This document shows, piece by piece, positions 42,199 to 51,136 of a DNA stretch of 64,000 nucleotides (the stretch's first letter is position 1; each line of letters opens with the position of its first letter). Under the pieces are notes generated by a model. That model was not told the origin of the DNA and searched no databases. It worked only from the letters and a program-made list of their open reading frames with translations. The stretch covers positions 186,001 to 250,000 of the forward strand of contig JACYLQ010000022.1 of NCBI GenBank assembly GCA_015272395.1. Direction: 5' to 3'. A program made the position numbers and the translations under genes. Source of the DNA: Calothrix sp. C42_A2020_038. Lineage in GTDB: Bacteria; Cyanobacteriota; Cyanobacteriia; Cyanobacteriales; Nostocaceae.

Positions 42199-43116
42199 TT
42201 AAACTATTACGCACTGTTCGGGTGAAAAAGGTTTGAAAGCATTCTGTTCGTCTAGCTGTTGAACTATTGTTCGTGTTTGAGGGTATATCATCAAACTGCG
42301 TAGTAAATTCAAACGACTACTGCTGTGATATTCGGCGCCTAATTCTTGAAAGATGGTGATTTTTTGCTGACGAGATAAACCACCTTTGACTTGTTCGACT
42401 GCTGCGACAACACCCTGTGGTCCAACTTGCACCATTTGCAAGAAGGATGCGAGTATCTCAAAAATCGTTTTCTGAGTTGCTTGATTTTCTATAGACATTT
42501 GTTCGCATAATCTCACACCTGTTGCATGGTGACGACTTTCATCTTCCAAAAAACTTTGTAAAATTGCTTTTAGTTGGGCGCGTTGGCAGTTTTTTGCTAA
42601 GTTACGGTAATGTGTCAACCCCCATCCTTCAAGTATTACTTGTAGTACAAATATTAATACAGCTTTATCAGAAGTTTCGGCGACCTCAGCGAGTAATTGT
42701 AGAAAAGGGTTATTTGTAGCAACAATTTCAGATGGTAAGAAAGAACTTATTTGGGCTAAATGAGTTACTTCGTCTGCGCTAAACAATGCATATAACATTC
42801 GTTCTTCGGTCGTTTCTGCCAGAAGAACCATTTTTGACATGTAACCGACACCAGCTTTCTCGATCAAGTAAGCTTCCTCTAATAGCGCTTGGTTACAAAG
42901 ATGCAGAATTTGAGCTTGCTCTTCGTGACTGCTATCTATAAAAATTTTAACTTTATTTAAATCGAAGTGTTCAGTACTCCAATACATCAAGTTATTTTCA
43001 TAACTTTCAGTCACATCTTTACCCAACTTGCTTTTGAGTGCAGAACCTAAAATTCGACGTAGTTTATCTTCTTGATCAACATGGGGTATGTCAAACCCAG
43101 CAATTTTATAATTCAT
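42199..43116 (-). CDS. Ferritin-like diiron protein, 305 aa
   Basis: A mostly helical protein with acidic/His pairs expected for a four-helix diiron bundle: EEAYLIEKAG near 76, ADEVTHLAQ near 114 (EXXH), LEGWGLTHYRNL near 162, and LEDESRHHATG near 191 (EXXH). It is related to the ferritin-like superfamily without a closer assignment. Position next to a second diiron gene, Rieske enzymes and a ferredoxin suggests another oxidation step in the same pathway. Confidence 0.65.
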   Translation of the reverse strand: MNYKIAGFDIPHVDQEDKLRRILGSALKSKLGKDVTESYENNLMYWSTEHFDLNKVKIFIDSSHEEQAQILHLCNQALLEEAYLIEKAGVGYMSKMVLLAETTEERMLYALFSADEVTHLAQISSFLPSEIVATNNPFLQLLAEVAETSDKAVLIFVLQVILEGWGLTHYRNLAKNCQRAQLKAILQSFLEDESRHHATGVRLCEQMSIENQATQKTIFEILASFLQMVQVGPQGVVAAVEQVKGGLSRQQKITIFQELGAEYHSSSRLNLLRSLMIYPQTRTIVQQLDEQNAFKPFSPEQCVIV

Positions 43117-43237
43117 ATTTTTAATCAGTTAAATAACAAGGTAATAATCAATACCTTTGTTTTTTAGCACTATACAGCATTACGTACATGAGTGCGGTTA
43201 TTCAAACAAAGAACCGCAAAGTACATAAAGAAAGAGG

Positions 43238-44263
43238 TTAATATAATTCTTCCCAAGTACCCCACAAGAGAGCTTTTTGTTTTTCTGCGTGGTGAATAAA
43301 TTGGATGATGGAATTATCAGCTTTAGTAGGTGTCTTTAAATCAAATTTAATGGTTTGGAAGATTTTGGTGTCACCTTTAGCAAAATAGTTACCTACAATA
43401 TTCGTAAGGAGTAATACTATTCTATTGAAAACCCAACCCAATATTCCCGTGCGCTTTTTAGTGATTAAAATCGTTTGTCCCTCGGTTTTTCCTCCTTCTA
43501 GTAGTCTGAGAGTAAACATAATATGGAAGTGTAGGAAGTCAGGACCAACTGTAACTGTACCAGTACTTCCATACCAATAACACATGTTATATGTAACAGC
43601 ATCTTTATAAAAAGGACGAATTAATTTGAGAAATAGTGAATCTTCTCCCCCGCGCGTTGTGTTGTTGAAGGTGATAGCGTTTTGCTTTTCTTGTTTGTCA
43701 AAGACTATTTTGACAGGGAAATTATGAACTGTGTTGAAATGGTGAGCATCGATAGCATTGACCATGACAACATTCGGATGACAGTTTTTAGTGAATCTTT
43801 TGGCTAAAGCACTATCGCATTCTGAGTTTTCTAACTCTGGAACAAAAGGTAAAGGACTTGGTTTTGCTTTACCCGTCCAAACCCACACCATACCGTATTT
43901 TTCTATCGTTATCCAAGTATTAATTTTGACAGGCAGAGCTTCACCCAAACAGGGAACTTCCACACATGTACCATCTGTAGCAAATTTCCAGTTATGGAAA
44001 AAACAGCGCAGTCCACTACCTTCAACTTTACCCTCTGCTAAGTGGGCGCCCATGTGGGGACAATATGCATCTACAGCAACGACATTATTGTCCTGTCCTC
44101 GAAAAATTGCCAAGTCACGACCCATAAGAGTTATAGCTTTAACTTGACCGATTTTGAGTTGTTTTGAAGGTATTGCCCAGTACCATCCTTCAATAAAACA
44201 GTCTGGGTTATTAAAAATGTTATTTCTTTGAACCTGGTTAAAAAGTTGAACGTTAGATGTCAT
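43238..44263 (-). CDS. Rieske oxygenase 1, 341 aa
   Basis: The Rieske motif CPHMGAHLAEGKV...CFFHNW lies near residues 67-92. The mononuclear iron ligands are VNAIDAHHFNTVH near 170-182. It is a paralogue of the Rieske protein at 40,004. A spacer of 121 bases separates it from the next gene in the run, the largest internal gap, so a second promoter there is possible. All ligands are present. Confidence 0.9.
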   Translation of the reverse strand: MTSNVQLFNQVQRNNIFNNPDCFIEGWYWAIPSKQLKIGQVKAITLMGRDLAIFRGQDNNVVAVDAYCPHMGAHLAEGKVEGSGLRCFFHNWKFATDGTCVEVPCLGEALPVKINTWITIEKYGMVWVWTGKAKPSPLPFVPELENSECDSALAKRFTKNCHPNVVMVNAIDAHHFNTVHNFPVKIVFDKQEKQNAITFNNTTRGGEDSLFLKLIRPFYKDAVTYNMCYWYGSTGTVTVGPDFLHFHIMFTLRLLEGGKTEGQTILITKKRTGILGWVFNRIVLLLTNIVGNYFAKGDTKIFQTIKFDLKTPTKADNSIIQFIHHAEKQKALLWGTWEELY

Positions 44264-44275
44264 GTAAAAATCCTA

Positions 44276-44989
44276 TTAATGACTCATTACTAACTTTTTC
44301 GACCACATCCGTCTACCTGCTTTCGTCAAGTTTTCTTCACTAACTTCAGTTATACAAACTAGCTCATCACCCAAGATATAACCTGAGTTTCGCTCTGCAA
44401 AAAATCTGATATGCGGATCTTGTAAACGTTCTGAAGGAATTTCTCTTAACCCATCGCGCAAGACGTATGGATGTTGAAAGCGAACTACCCCTGATGTATA
44501 TTTGTAAAACTCCCCAAACCGCTGATAAGCTAAAAAATGCATCAATTCAGAAATACGATTAGGTGTGGGTTTATCGTATCTTGGGTAAAACTCCTGCCAA
44601 AATATGGGCAAAAATCTATATGTCCGAAAACCACCTGAAATCAATAACCAATATAATTTACCTTCAGGATACTCGCCTCGTAGCTTCTGAACTGAGTTTA
44701 TCCAATTTCGAGAGAGTGTGGAACTTGACCAAGCACTAGGGTCTACAATTGTATCCCCAGAGTAGACGACGTTAACATTTTCCCCATTAAATTGGGTTGT
44801 ATACATTAGTAGCGTTGAAAAACCTTTCAGTTGTGTTTCATCTTCAATTAAAATAACCCAGTTTTTATTGTTCAAGTCCAATTCAAACACATCTCGCCTA
44901 ACTCCTTCAAAATGTGTGTTAAGCAATGTGTACATGGTATCTTTTTGTGAGTTTGATAAGGATTCTATTTTTAGCAAGTGACTTTTCAT
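44276..44989 (-). CDS. GNAT-like acyltransferase, unassigned
   Basis: I choose ATG 44,989 (237 residues, MKSHLLKIESL) over a TTG at 45,043. The N-terminal half resembles a GNAT fold (VILIEDETQLKGFSTLLMYT, then NVVYSGDTIVDPSAW); the C-terminal half (ISELMHFLAYQRFGEFYKYT) is not recognised. It heads the ten-gene run and ends 12 bases before Rieske 1. Acetyl- or acyl-transfer to an amine is plausible; the call is weak. Confidence 0.5.
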   Translation of the reverse strand: MKSHLLKIESLSNSQKDTMYTLLNTHFEGVRRDVFELDLNNKNWVILIEDETQLKGFSTLLMYTTQFNGENVNVVYSGDTIVDPSAWSSSTLSRNWINSVQKLRGEYPEGKLYWLLISGGFRTYRFLPIFWQEFYPRYDKPTPNRISELMHFLAYQRFGEFYKYTSGVVRFQHPYVLRDGLREIPSERLQDPHIRFFAERNSGYILGDELVCITEVSEENLTKAGRRMWSKKLVMSH

Positions 44990-45080
44990 CGGTAGATGTT
45001 TGTGAATATATAGGTGAGTGTTTAGAGGTAATTTGTAAAGCAAATCTTAAAAGCAGCAAGATTTACGTAGAACTAGAATC

Positions 45081-45160
45081 GATCCCCTGACATCCTCTTG
45101 AAAAAGGGGAACTTTACAAGGCTTTTAGCCCCCTGCCAAACGCTTTCTTGTTAGGGGATC
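45081..45160. repeat. Short inverted-repeat element
   Basis: GATCCCCTGACA (45,081-45,092) is mirrored by TGTTAGGGGATC (45,149-45,160), with one mismatch, over about 56 bases. A related half-copy GATCCCCTAACCC lies at 61,370. Non-coding; it looks like a minimal mobile or structural element. Confidence 0.55.
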
Positions 45161-45381
45161 AAAATACTTAGCCAAGTAGTATTGGAGCGGGTATTACAAA
45201 ACAGCGCCACCCCAAAAGGTTACGTTTCAGCAAGCTTAATATTTACTTTAGAAATCATCTCAACTGAGGAAATTTAAAAAGCCTTGAATGTCTTATCATC
45301 TTGACTATTAAAATATCCTCTGAGCCAGCACATAAGTGTGCTGTACTATAATAACTACTCTAATTTTCTATTGTGTACAGT

Positions 45382-45489
45382 ATGTTAACCTATGTGTCAG
45401 AAAGTGATCTGGCTGTTAATGTGATGTTTGAAAACGATGGGACGAAACAAACCCAAACAGTTGATATGGAAAATTTGTATACTAAATAA
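45382..45489 (+). CDS. Possible small ORF, 35 aa
   Basis: An ATG-initiated frame encodes MLTYVSESDLAVNVMFENDG and 15 more residues, ending TAA. There is no clear ribosome binding site and no recognised family. It could be a gene fragment. The 460-base spacer around it (45,044-45,504) otherwise holds only the inverted repeat at 45,081. Confidence 0.2.
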   Translation: MLTYVSESDLAVNVMFENDGTKQTQTVDMENLYTK

Positions 45490-45504
45490 GCCATGTTTGA
45501 GAGT

Positions 45505-47097
45505 TTATTTTGGCAAGATAATAGTGAATGCCGTGCCTTGTCCGGGGATCGAGGAACATTCTAGTTTGCCACAATGCTTTTCTATGACTCTATAGCTGAC
45601 TGCCATTCCTAACCCGCTACCTGAGCCAACGGGTTTTGTTGTAAAAAATGGGTCATAAATCCGGCGCCGAGTATCTTCGGTCATGCCACAACCGTTATCT
45701 ATAATTTTGACTACAACCTGATTTTGATTGTTAAGATGAGTAGTAATGACGATTCTTCCTTGGTACTGTCTATTTAATTTATGTTTGTAAGCTAAATCGT
45801 TAATTGCATCAATGGCGTTATTGAGAATATTCATGAAAACTTGATTGAGTTCTCCAGGGTAGCATTCGATTTTTCCGATATCTCCGTAGTCTTTAACAAC
45901 TTCAATGCCTGGTTGATCTGCTGTGGTTTTGAGACGATTTTGCAAAATTAGTAGTGTACTGTCAATTCCTTCATGGATATCTACTAGCTTCATGTCAGCT
46001 TCGTCAAGTCGTGAGAAGTTTCGCAGTGATAAAACTATTTGACGAATACGGTCGGCGCCTACTTGTATTGAGGATAAAATTTTTGGTAAATCTTCTTTGA
46101 TAAAATCAAGGTCGATGGCTTGAATTACAGTTTGAACTGCTTGTACAGGCTCCGGGTAGCATTCCCTGTATAATGAAATTAAGTTGAGTAAGTCTTGAGT
46201 ATATTCATTGATAGGATTAATATTCGCGTAGATAAAGTTGACTGGGTTATTAATTTCATGGGCAACACCTGCAACAACTTGTCCTAAAGAAGACATTTTT
46301 TCTTTTTGAATTAACTGTGCGATAGATTGCAAACCCTTAGCTAGCATCGCTTCAATTTGGTTTGAGGAATAGTCTAAGGTTTCTGACTCATATCTATTTG
46401 CATAGATAATTTGCTGTCCAGTAATGTCAAATATATATAGATTATTTCGATCTGTTTGAACTATTTCTTCATTAAATAGCTGCTGCTTAATAGCTTCTTT
46501 CACATACTTTTTATCACTGATATCCTCGATAACTTTCACTAACTCAATTGGTTCATTATTCGAGTTGCAGATTACAGAAGCAGTTAAATTTACCCATACA
46601 AATGTTCCATTTCGATGAATATAACGCTTTTCAATGCTATAACTTTTTTGTTCTAAAGATAGTAGTTTTAGCTGCAAAGGTAACTCATTTAACAAGTCGC
46701 TAGGATGGGTAATATCTTGAAATCGCATCGATAATAATTCTGCTTCTGAATATCCAAGTATTTGACAATACTTTTGATTTACTCGTAAAATATACCCATT
46801 AATGTCAGTATGAGAAATCCCTACAGCCGCTTCTTCAAAAATAATTCTAAATCTTTCCTTATCGCATTTTAAACCTGCGGCGCCTGCATCTAAAGCTTGG
46901 CTTTGTTGGTTAACCGAATTTTTCTGTGCTTCAAGCCATAGTTGTGTAACTTTGATTGCATAAATTAGCAAAAATAATGTATATGTATATACAATAAAGC
47001 TTGACTGATAAACACTATTATCAAAATCAAATACACTCAGCGATACAGTATCGATTACTAGCATAATAAACATAAATAATAATATTTTTTTAATCAA
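45505..47097 (-). CDS. PAS-domain sensor histidine kinase
   Basis: The 530-residue protein has two hydrophobic segments (about 1-60), a PAS domain (about 80-200, RFRIIFEEAAVGISHTDING), a degenerate second sensor stretch, the phosphoacceptor box VVAGVAHEINNPVNF with His near 280, and an HATPase domain with the N box NNAIDAI, G1 DNGCGM and G2 GSGSGLGMAV. It autophosphorylates and passes phosphate to a response regulator that is not encoded here. It lies downstream of the oxidase run but reads separately, so a link to it is not shown. Confidence 0.9.
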   Translation of the reverse strand: MIKKILLFMFIMLVIDTVSLSVFDFDNSVYQSSFIVYTYTLFLLIYAIKVTQLWLEAQKNSVNQQSQALDAGAAGLKCDKERFRIIFEEAAVGISHTDINGYILRVNQKYCQILGYSEAELLSMRFQDITHPSDLLNELPLQLKLLSLEQKSYSIEKRYIHRNGTFVWVNLTASVICNSNNEPIELVKVIEDISDKKYVKEAIKQQLFNEEIVQTDRNNLYIFDITGQQIIYANRYESETLDYSSNQIEAMLAKGLQSIAQLIQKEKMSSLGQVVAGVAHEINNPVNFIYANINPINEYTQDLLNLISLYRECYPEPVQAVQTVIQAIDLDFIKEDLPKILSSIQVGADRIRQIVLSLRNFSRLDEADMKLVDIHEGIDSTLLILQNRLKTTADQPGIEVVKDYGDIGKIECYPGELNQVFMNILNNAIDAINDLAYKHKLNRQYQGRIVITTHLNNQNQVVVKIIDNGCGMTEDTRRRIYDPFFTTKPVGSGSGLGMAVSYRVIEKHCGKLECSSIPGQGTAFTIILPK

Positions 47098-47676
47098 GTT
47101 ATTGAAAACGCAAATTGTCTATGGAAGATAAAACAATTACAAGATTTTTTATGATGTCAGAGATGAAAAACTAGACACATATTTGATGATGTCGTAGTTG
47201 TTTATATTCAGTACTTAGCAGTGAAATCAGGACATTTACAGTAGATGCGCTCAAGCAAGACAAAATTCATTTGCACTTGCTCGAATTAGTACATTTAAAC
47301 CACATGATTGTTGACACTGTTCTCACTTACCGACAACAGAGTTTGCCCTTGAACTTGTAAATGGTTTGTCTCAAATTCAGGTGTAGTCAGTAAGCTTTGG
47401 CTTGGCACCCGATTAAATCTAAAAAACTGATATGTTGATATGAATAGCTATTACTATTCTTATACAAATTAACAGCTTTGAGAATTAAAATATACATTTA
47501 AAATATAGATTATTCATTATGATTACGAATCTATAATCATAATCAGTAATAATTCTAGACAGATGTAACAATTACTATTAATTTATATTAACAAAACTGA
47601 ATATTTGCGCTTCAGCCAAATACTTGAAGTAAATATATTCATGCCGATATGTATTTTAGCTAGAAAGAGGATAAAA
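47098..47676. other. AT-rich spacer
   Basis: About 580 bases without a gene on either strand. It precedes the histidine kinase on one side and the recombinase-like gene on the other, so promoters should be present, but none is clear. Confidence 0.45.
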
Positions 47677-47712
47677 ATGCGTACACATACTGACCCATTT
47701 GAGTTAAAATAA
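47677..47712 (+). CDS. Tiny upstream ORF before the recombinase-like gene
   Basis: AGAGGATAAAA immediately precedes an ATG encoding MRTHTDPFELK and a stop, 29 bases before the next start. The ribosome binding site is far better than that of the gene behind it. It could be a leader peptide, or the cut-off start of a lost gene. Confidence 0.3.
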   Translation: MRTHTDPFELK

Positions 47713-47741
47713 CAACGCTATTTATACATTACCCTACAATC

Positions 47742-48113
47742 ATGACAGCAGATAACTCCCAAAAAGGAAGTATCTGGGAAAGGCTAGAACAAGGACGAAA
47801 ACTCAAAGCAGCACGCGGCGGCTATGCTGGATACGGTTCGCCACCTTTTGGTCTCACCTCAGTTAATGGTGAACTTGTGGAAGAACCACACGAACAAGCT
47901 GTAATTGAGCTAATTCGGCGCCATCACAAATCAGGAAAGTCTTTACAACAGATAGCTAACTGGCTTAATGAGCAAGGATATAGAACTAAACGTTGTCAGC
48001 TATGGAAGCGAATTTCAGTAAAAAGAGTTCTTGACCGACTTTATGCAAAACCATCAAGGATATCTGGAATAGATTTCATGAATAAAACAGACGACTACAA
48101 TGAAAATGATTAA
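47742..48113 (+). CDS. Stand-alone recombinase-domain protein (no resolvase domain)
   Basis: The 123-residue protein corresponds to the Recombinase domain of large serine recombinases: GYGSPPFGLTSVNGELVEEP, then IANWLNEQGYRTK and a WKRISVKRVLDRLYAK end. The catalytic serine resolvase domain and the zinc-ribbon are missing. It may be a domain-only DNA-binding protein, known in other cyanobacteria, or a remnant of a site-specific recombinase. No element ends were found nearby. Confidence 0.6.
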   Translation: MTADNSQKGSIWERLEQGRKLKAARGGYAGYGSPPFGLTSVNGELVEEPHEQAVIELIRRHHKSGKSLQQIANWLNEQGYRTKRCQLWKRISVKRVLDRLYAKPSRISGIDFMNKTDDYNEND

Positions 48114-48153
48114 AGGCGGCAAAATATAGGAACTTGCTTCTGGGTGACTAAAT

Positions 48154-48179
48154 TCCCGACTTCGTAAAGGTTGTCGGGA
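48154..48179. repeat. Hairpin after the recombinase-like gene
   Basis: TCCCGAC (48,154-48,160) pairs with GTCGGGA (48,173-48,179) over a 12-base loop. No T-run follows, so termination is possible but not certain. Confidence 0.35.
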
Positions 48180-48371
48180 GTTCCCAACTGTTTAGAGATA
48201 ATCTTGGCGCCCGCTAAAGAATTGCCTAATCTTTAATCATTGCTACATCATACATTAATCACTAAGTAACTATATATACTTTCAGTATAGACAATTCAGG
48301 ATAGTGGTGCCAAGCTAATGTAATTAGTACTTAAAATCGTTGGAGATATAACGGTTGAGCAATACAAAGAG

Positions 48372-48620
48372 TTGATTTTGGCTGAAGTTGTAAAAACAGG
48401 TATTGCCACCCCCATCTTCTTTTTAGTGTTTGTTATGGTACTAGCATTAATTCCTGAACTCACTATATTATTGTCGGCGCCCGTCGTGGTTGCTGGATTT
48501 AACGCTTTGTTTGGAATGAGTATTGCTTTACCAATTGTTCAGTCAGTTATCCGTCATATTGAAGCTGGAGGTTTTGGAGAAGAAGTCAAGAGCAAATATA
48601 AAAAGCTAGGTTTTTCTTAA
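48372..48620 (+). CDS. Small membrane protein, hypothetical
   Basis: The 82-residue frame (TTG start) has two hydrophobic helices, about 10-30 (ATPIFFLVFVMVLALIPELT) and 36-60, and a polar Lys-rich tail. There is no ATG for the full membrane part and no clear ribosome binding site. No family recognised; it is kept because of the coherent membrane pattern. Confidence 0.35.
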   Translation: MILAEVVKTGIATPIFFLVFVMVLALIPELTILLSAPVVVAGFNALFGMSIALPIVQSVIRHIEAGGFGEEVKSKYKKLGFS

Positions 48621-48648
48621 GATATACATTATATTATATGCATTTTTC

Positions 48649-48730
48649 GATGACGAGACCGCGCTGCCTGGTCTCACCGTTACATCCGTTCATCATCCGT
48701 TACCAATCTTTCTACCACCCAAAACTTATG
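48649..48730 (-). mobile_element. Dispersed element, family B copy 2 (partial, inverted)
   Basis: GGTCTCACCGTTACATCCGT and CATCATCCGTTACCAATCTT match copy 1 (15,801) and copy 3 (62,400) in inverse orientation. Only the left half of the element is present. It is non-coding. Confidence 0.65.
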
Positions 48731-49172
48731 ACACGAAGCATTATTTTTGCATAAACAAAGATAGTAGAGATTAGGAACCACATGCCCAATTACACCAAAA
48801 CCTAGTCTCTACTACTACAAAGAGCGTAACCTATTTGTTTCGCTCATCCATAAAACACATTTGTAGCTAAAGTAACAGAAATCTTCCACAGACACTTCAG
48901 CATTTATACGTAAGTTATAAATACCTACAGTTTGGGACTAGTAATAATACTGAATTACATAGTTTTTTTAACCAATATTCATGGGTGTTATACCATTTAA
49001 CAAAATTGTTGATATGAATGGTTATTGCAGATTTTGATCCCCCTGCTCGTGTGGTGATTTGTAACCTATTTGATTGAAATTGAACATTAATCTCAGCATA
49101 ATTACCATAACTATGTTTATGCTTCTGGGTTAGTAATGAAATAGATAATTAAACAAAACTAACATTTGCAAT
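48731..49172. other. Spacer before the DUF3352 gene
   Basis: About 440 AT-rich bases without a gene. It should include the promoter of the DUF3352 gene. A 67-codon antisense frame (49,130-49,333) has no motif. Confidence 0.45.
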
Positions 49173-51080
49173 ATGAGAAAGCTTATACAAATCGGTATGG
49201 TAGCTACCGTTGCTGGTGCATTGCTATGTATTCCATCTGTGAACACCAAAAGTGTTATTGCTGCAACTCCAAGGCAAGTCAAACCGATACAGACAAATAG
49301 CGCAACCAAGCGCATGTTAGCATTGCGGAACAAGATTGCTTTCCTAGAAAAAAACCTTAGTCTTGCTGGTACAAAACAAACTCATCAAGAACCTAAGCTG
49401 ATTGATTCTATAACTTCCAGTTCTGCTGAAATTGCAGATTTTTTTCCTGCAAACACTCCAATTCTAGCTTTTATCAGCACAAAAGCAGAAACATGGGCAA
49501 GTTTAAGTCGTTTCCATTTGTTTAAAATGGTACAGCAGGGAATATCGCAGCTGATGCCAGAAGGTGCGAATACAAATTTTGATTATGTTCGAGATGTACA
49601 ATCCTGGTTAGGAGATGAAATTGGGATTGGGTTTTTACCAAAAGTCGCCAATCAAAATGCGACGATGGAGTCTAACTTTGTTATTTTAGCTCCAATTCGC
49701 GATTCTGGGCGCCTACAGTCATTGATTGATGTAGTACAGAAAGACAAGCAACGAGTCAAAGTCAAGAAATATAACGACGCTACTATTTACGAGATAAATA
49801 CTTCCCCCGATACTAAACAACCTGCGACTTCGCTTAAAAATAAATCAATTCCGATTCCCATACCTAACAAGACGGCGCCAGATGTTCTAGTGTTAGCATC
49901 TTGGAATGGATATGTTGCTCTGGGTTTTAACGCTAAACCTATCGAGTTGCTAATAGATACTAAAAGCGCAAATGCAGCGACAATTGGACAAAAGCCTGAA
50001 TTTCAAGAGTTCACGAGGCGACAACGTGGGAATAGAGCGTTGTACTCGATGTATCAAAATCTTTCTGAGTATATAGTTTTGTTAAATGACTTAATCAAAG
50101 ATATCACCAAAGACTTACCTAGTTCTAATCAATCTGAGTCTTTACCTAATTTATCACTACTCAAACCAGAAAACCTTAAACAGTATAACAGTATTTACAG
50201 TTCAGTTACACAGCAACCTGAAGGTTTACGTTTTCAGATTCAGACGTTCTTAAACCCTAAAACAGAAGATCAACTCAAGTCAGCAAAACCAGAGCAAACT
50301 ATTGTGTCTCGAATGCCTGGTGCTACGTATACGGCTTTGACAGGTAGTAATATTAGCTTGCAGTGGCAAGCACTCACAACAATTCTAAGTGCTTCAATAC
50401 CAGAATTTGATAATGGTTTGAAAGGATTCCGTGCGTTCGTCAAAAGTTTTACTGGTTTGGATTTTGACAAAGAAATTATTGGTTGGATGGACGGGGAATA
50501 TGGATTGTTTCTGTATCCAACTAAAGGAGGATTTTTTAATATAATCAGTCCTAACTTTAATTTAGGTATCGGTTTAGTTATCAAAACTACTAATCGTAGT
50601 CTTGCAGAAAATACCCTTAACAAGTTTGGAGAGCTAATCAAAACTACTACAAAAGGTGAAGTGGTAGTAAAAAACAGTGAAATAAAAGGTCAAGCTTTAA
50701 CTAGCTGGGATGCTCCCAACGATTCTTCAAAGAGTTTACTTGCTTATAGCTGGATAGATCAAGATACTTTAATAGTCACGAGTGGATTTGGAGCAATGGC
50801 TGATCTAGTCCCCAAACCCAAGGCGCCGCTTGCTTCAACTTATAATTTTTCTAACGCTACAAGCTCGCTTCCTTATCCTAATCAAGGATATTTTTATGTT
50901 AATACAGGGTCTTTCCTATCATGGGTTTATGGTTTTGTCCCACAAGATTTTCATGCTAACGAATATTTCAAAGTTTTCAAACAAGCTGCTGGCTCAATTC
51001 ACAGTCTTTCTGCAACTACAAGCAAAATTAATCAAGGCGAACAGTTTGACTTTTTGGTAACACTGGCGCCAGCACGATAA
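49173..51080 (+). CDS. DUF3352 family exported protein
   Basis: The 635-residue protein has a signal-type N-terminus (IQIGMVATVAGALLCIPSV) followed by a long soluble region. Blocks include ADFFPANTPILAFISTKAET near 90 and GFRAFVKSFTGLDFDKEIIG near 410, which match the cyanobacterial DUF3352 family. Function is unknown; it is probably periplasmic or thylakoid-lumenal. It is monocistronic and ends at a strong bidirectional terminator. Confidence 0.8.
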   Translation: MRKLIQIGMVATVAGALLCIPSVNTKSVIAATPRQVKPIQTNSATKRMLALRNKIAFLEKNLSLAGTKQTHQEPKLIDSITSSSAEIADFFPANTPILAFISTKAETWASLSRFHLFKMVQQGISQLMPEGANTNFDYVRDVQSWLGDEIGIGFLPKVANQNATMESNFVILAPIRDSGRLQSLIDVVQKDKQRVKVKKYNDATIYEINTSPDTKQPATSLKNKSIPIPIPNKTAPDVLVLASWNGYVALGFNAKPIELLIDTKSANAATIGQKPEFQEFTRRQRGNRALYSMYQNLSEYIVLLNDLIKDITKDLPSSNQSESLPNLSLLKPENLKQYNSIYSSVTQQPEGLRFQIQTFLNPKTEDQLKSAKPEQTIVSRMPGATYTALTGSNISLQWQALTTILSASIPEFDNGLKGFRAFVKSFTGLDFDKEIIGWMDGEYGLFLYPTKGGFFNIISPNFNLGIGLVIKTTNRSLAENTLNKFGELIKTTTKGEVVVKNSEIKGQALTSWDAPNDSSKSLLAYSWIDQDTLIVTSGFGAMADLVPKPKAPLASTYNFSNATSSLPYPNQGYFYVNTGSFLSWVYGFVPQDFHANEYFKVFKQAAGSIHSLSATTSKINQGEQFDFLVTLAPAR

Positions 51081-51082
51081 TG

Positions 51083-51125
51083 TAGAGCAGGTCATGGGGG
51101 TATAAAACCCCCATGACCTGCTCTA
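51083..51125. terminator. Bidirectional terminator between convergent genes
   Basis: TAGAGCAGGTCATGGGGG (51,083-51,100) pairs perfectly with 51,108-51,125 (18 base pairs, 7-base loop TATAAAA). It lies between the stop of the DUF3352 gene and the stop of the convergent GGDEF gene, so it can end both transcripts. The stem is the strongest in the window. Confidence 0.85.
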
Positions 51126-51136
51126 TAGCTAATATC

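Noticed and set aside
35678-44989. Saxitoxin cluster
   Set aside because: Only Rieske, ferredoxin and desaturase-like types are shared; no sxtA, sxtG or sxtB-like gene is present.
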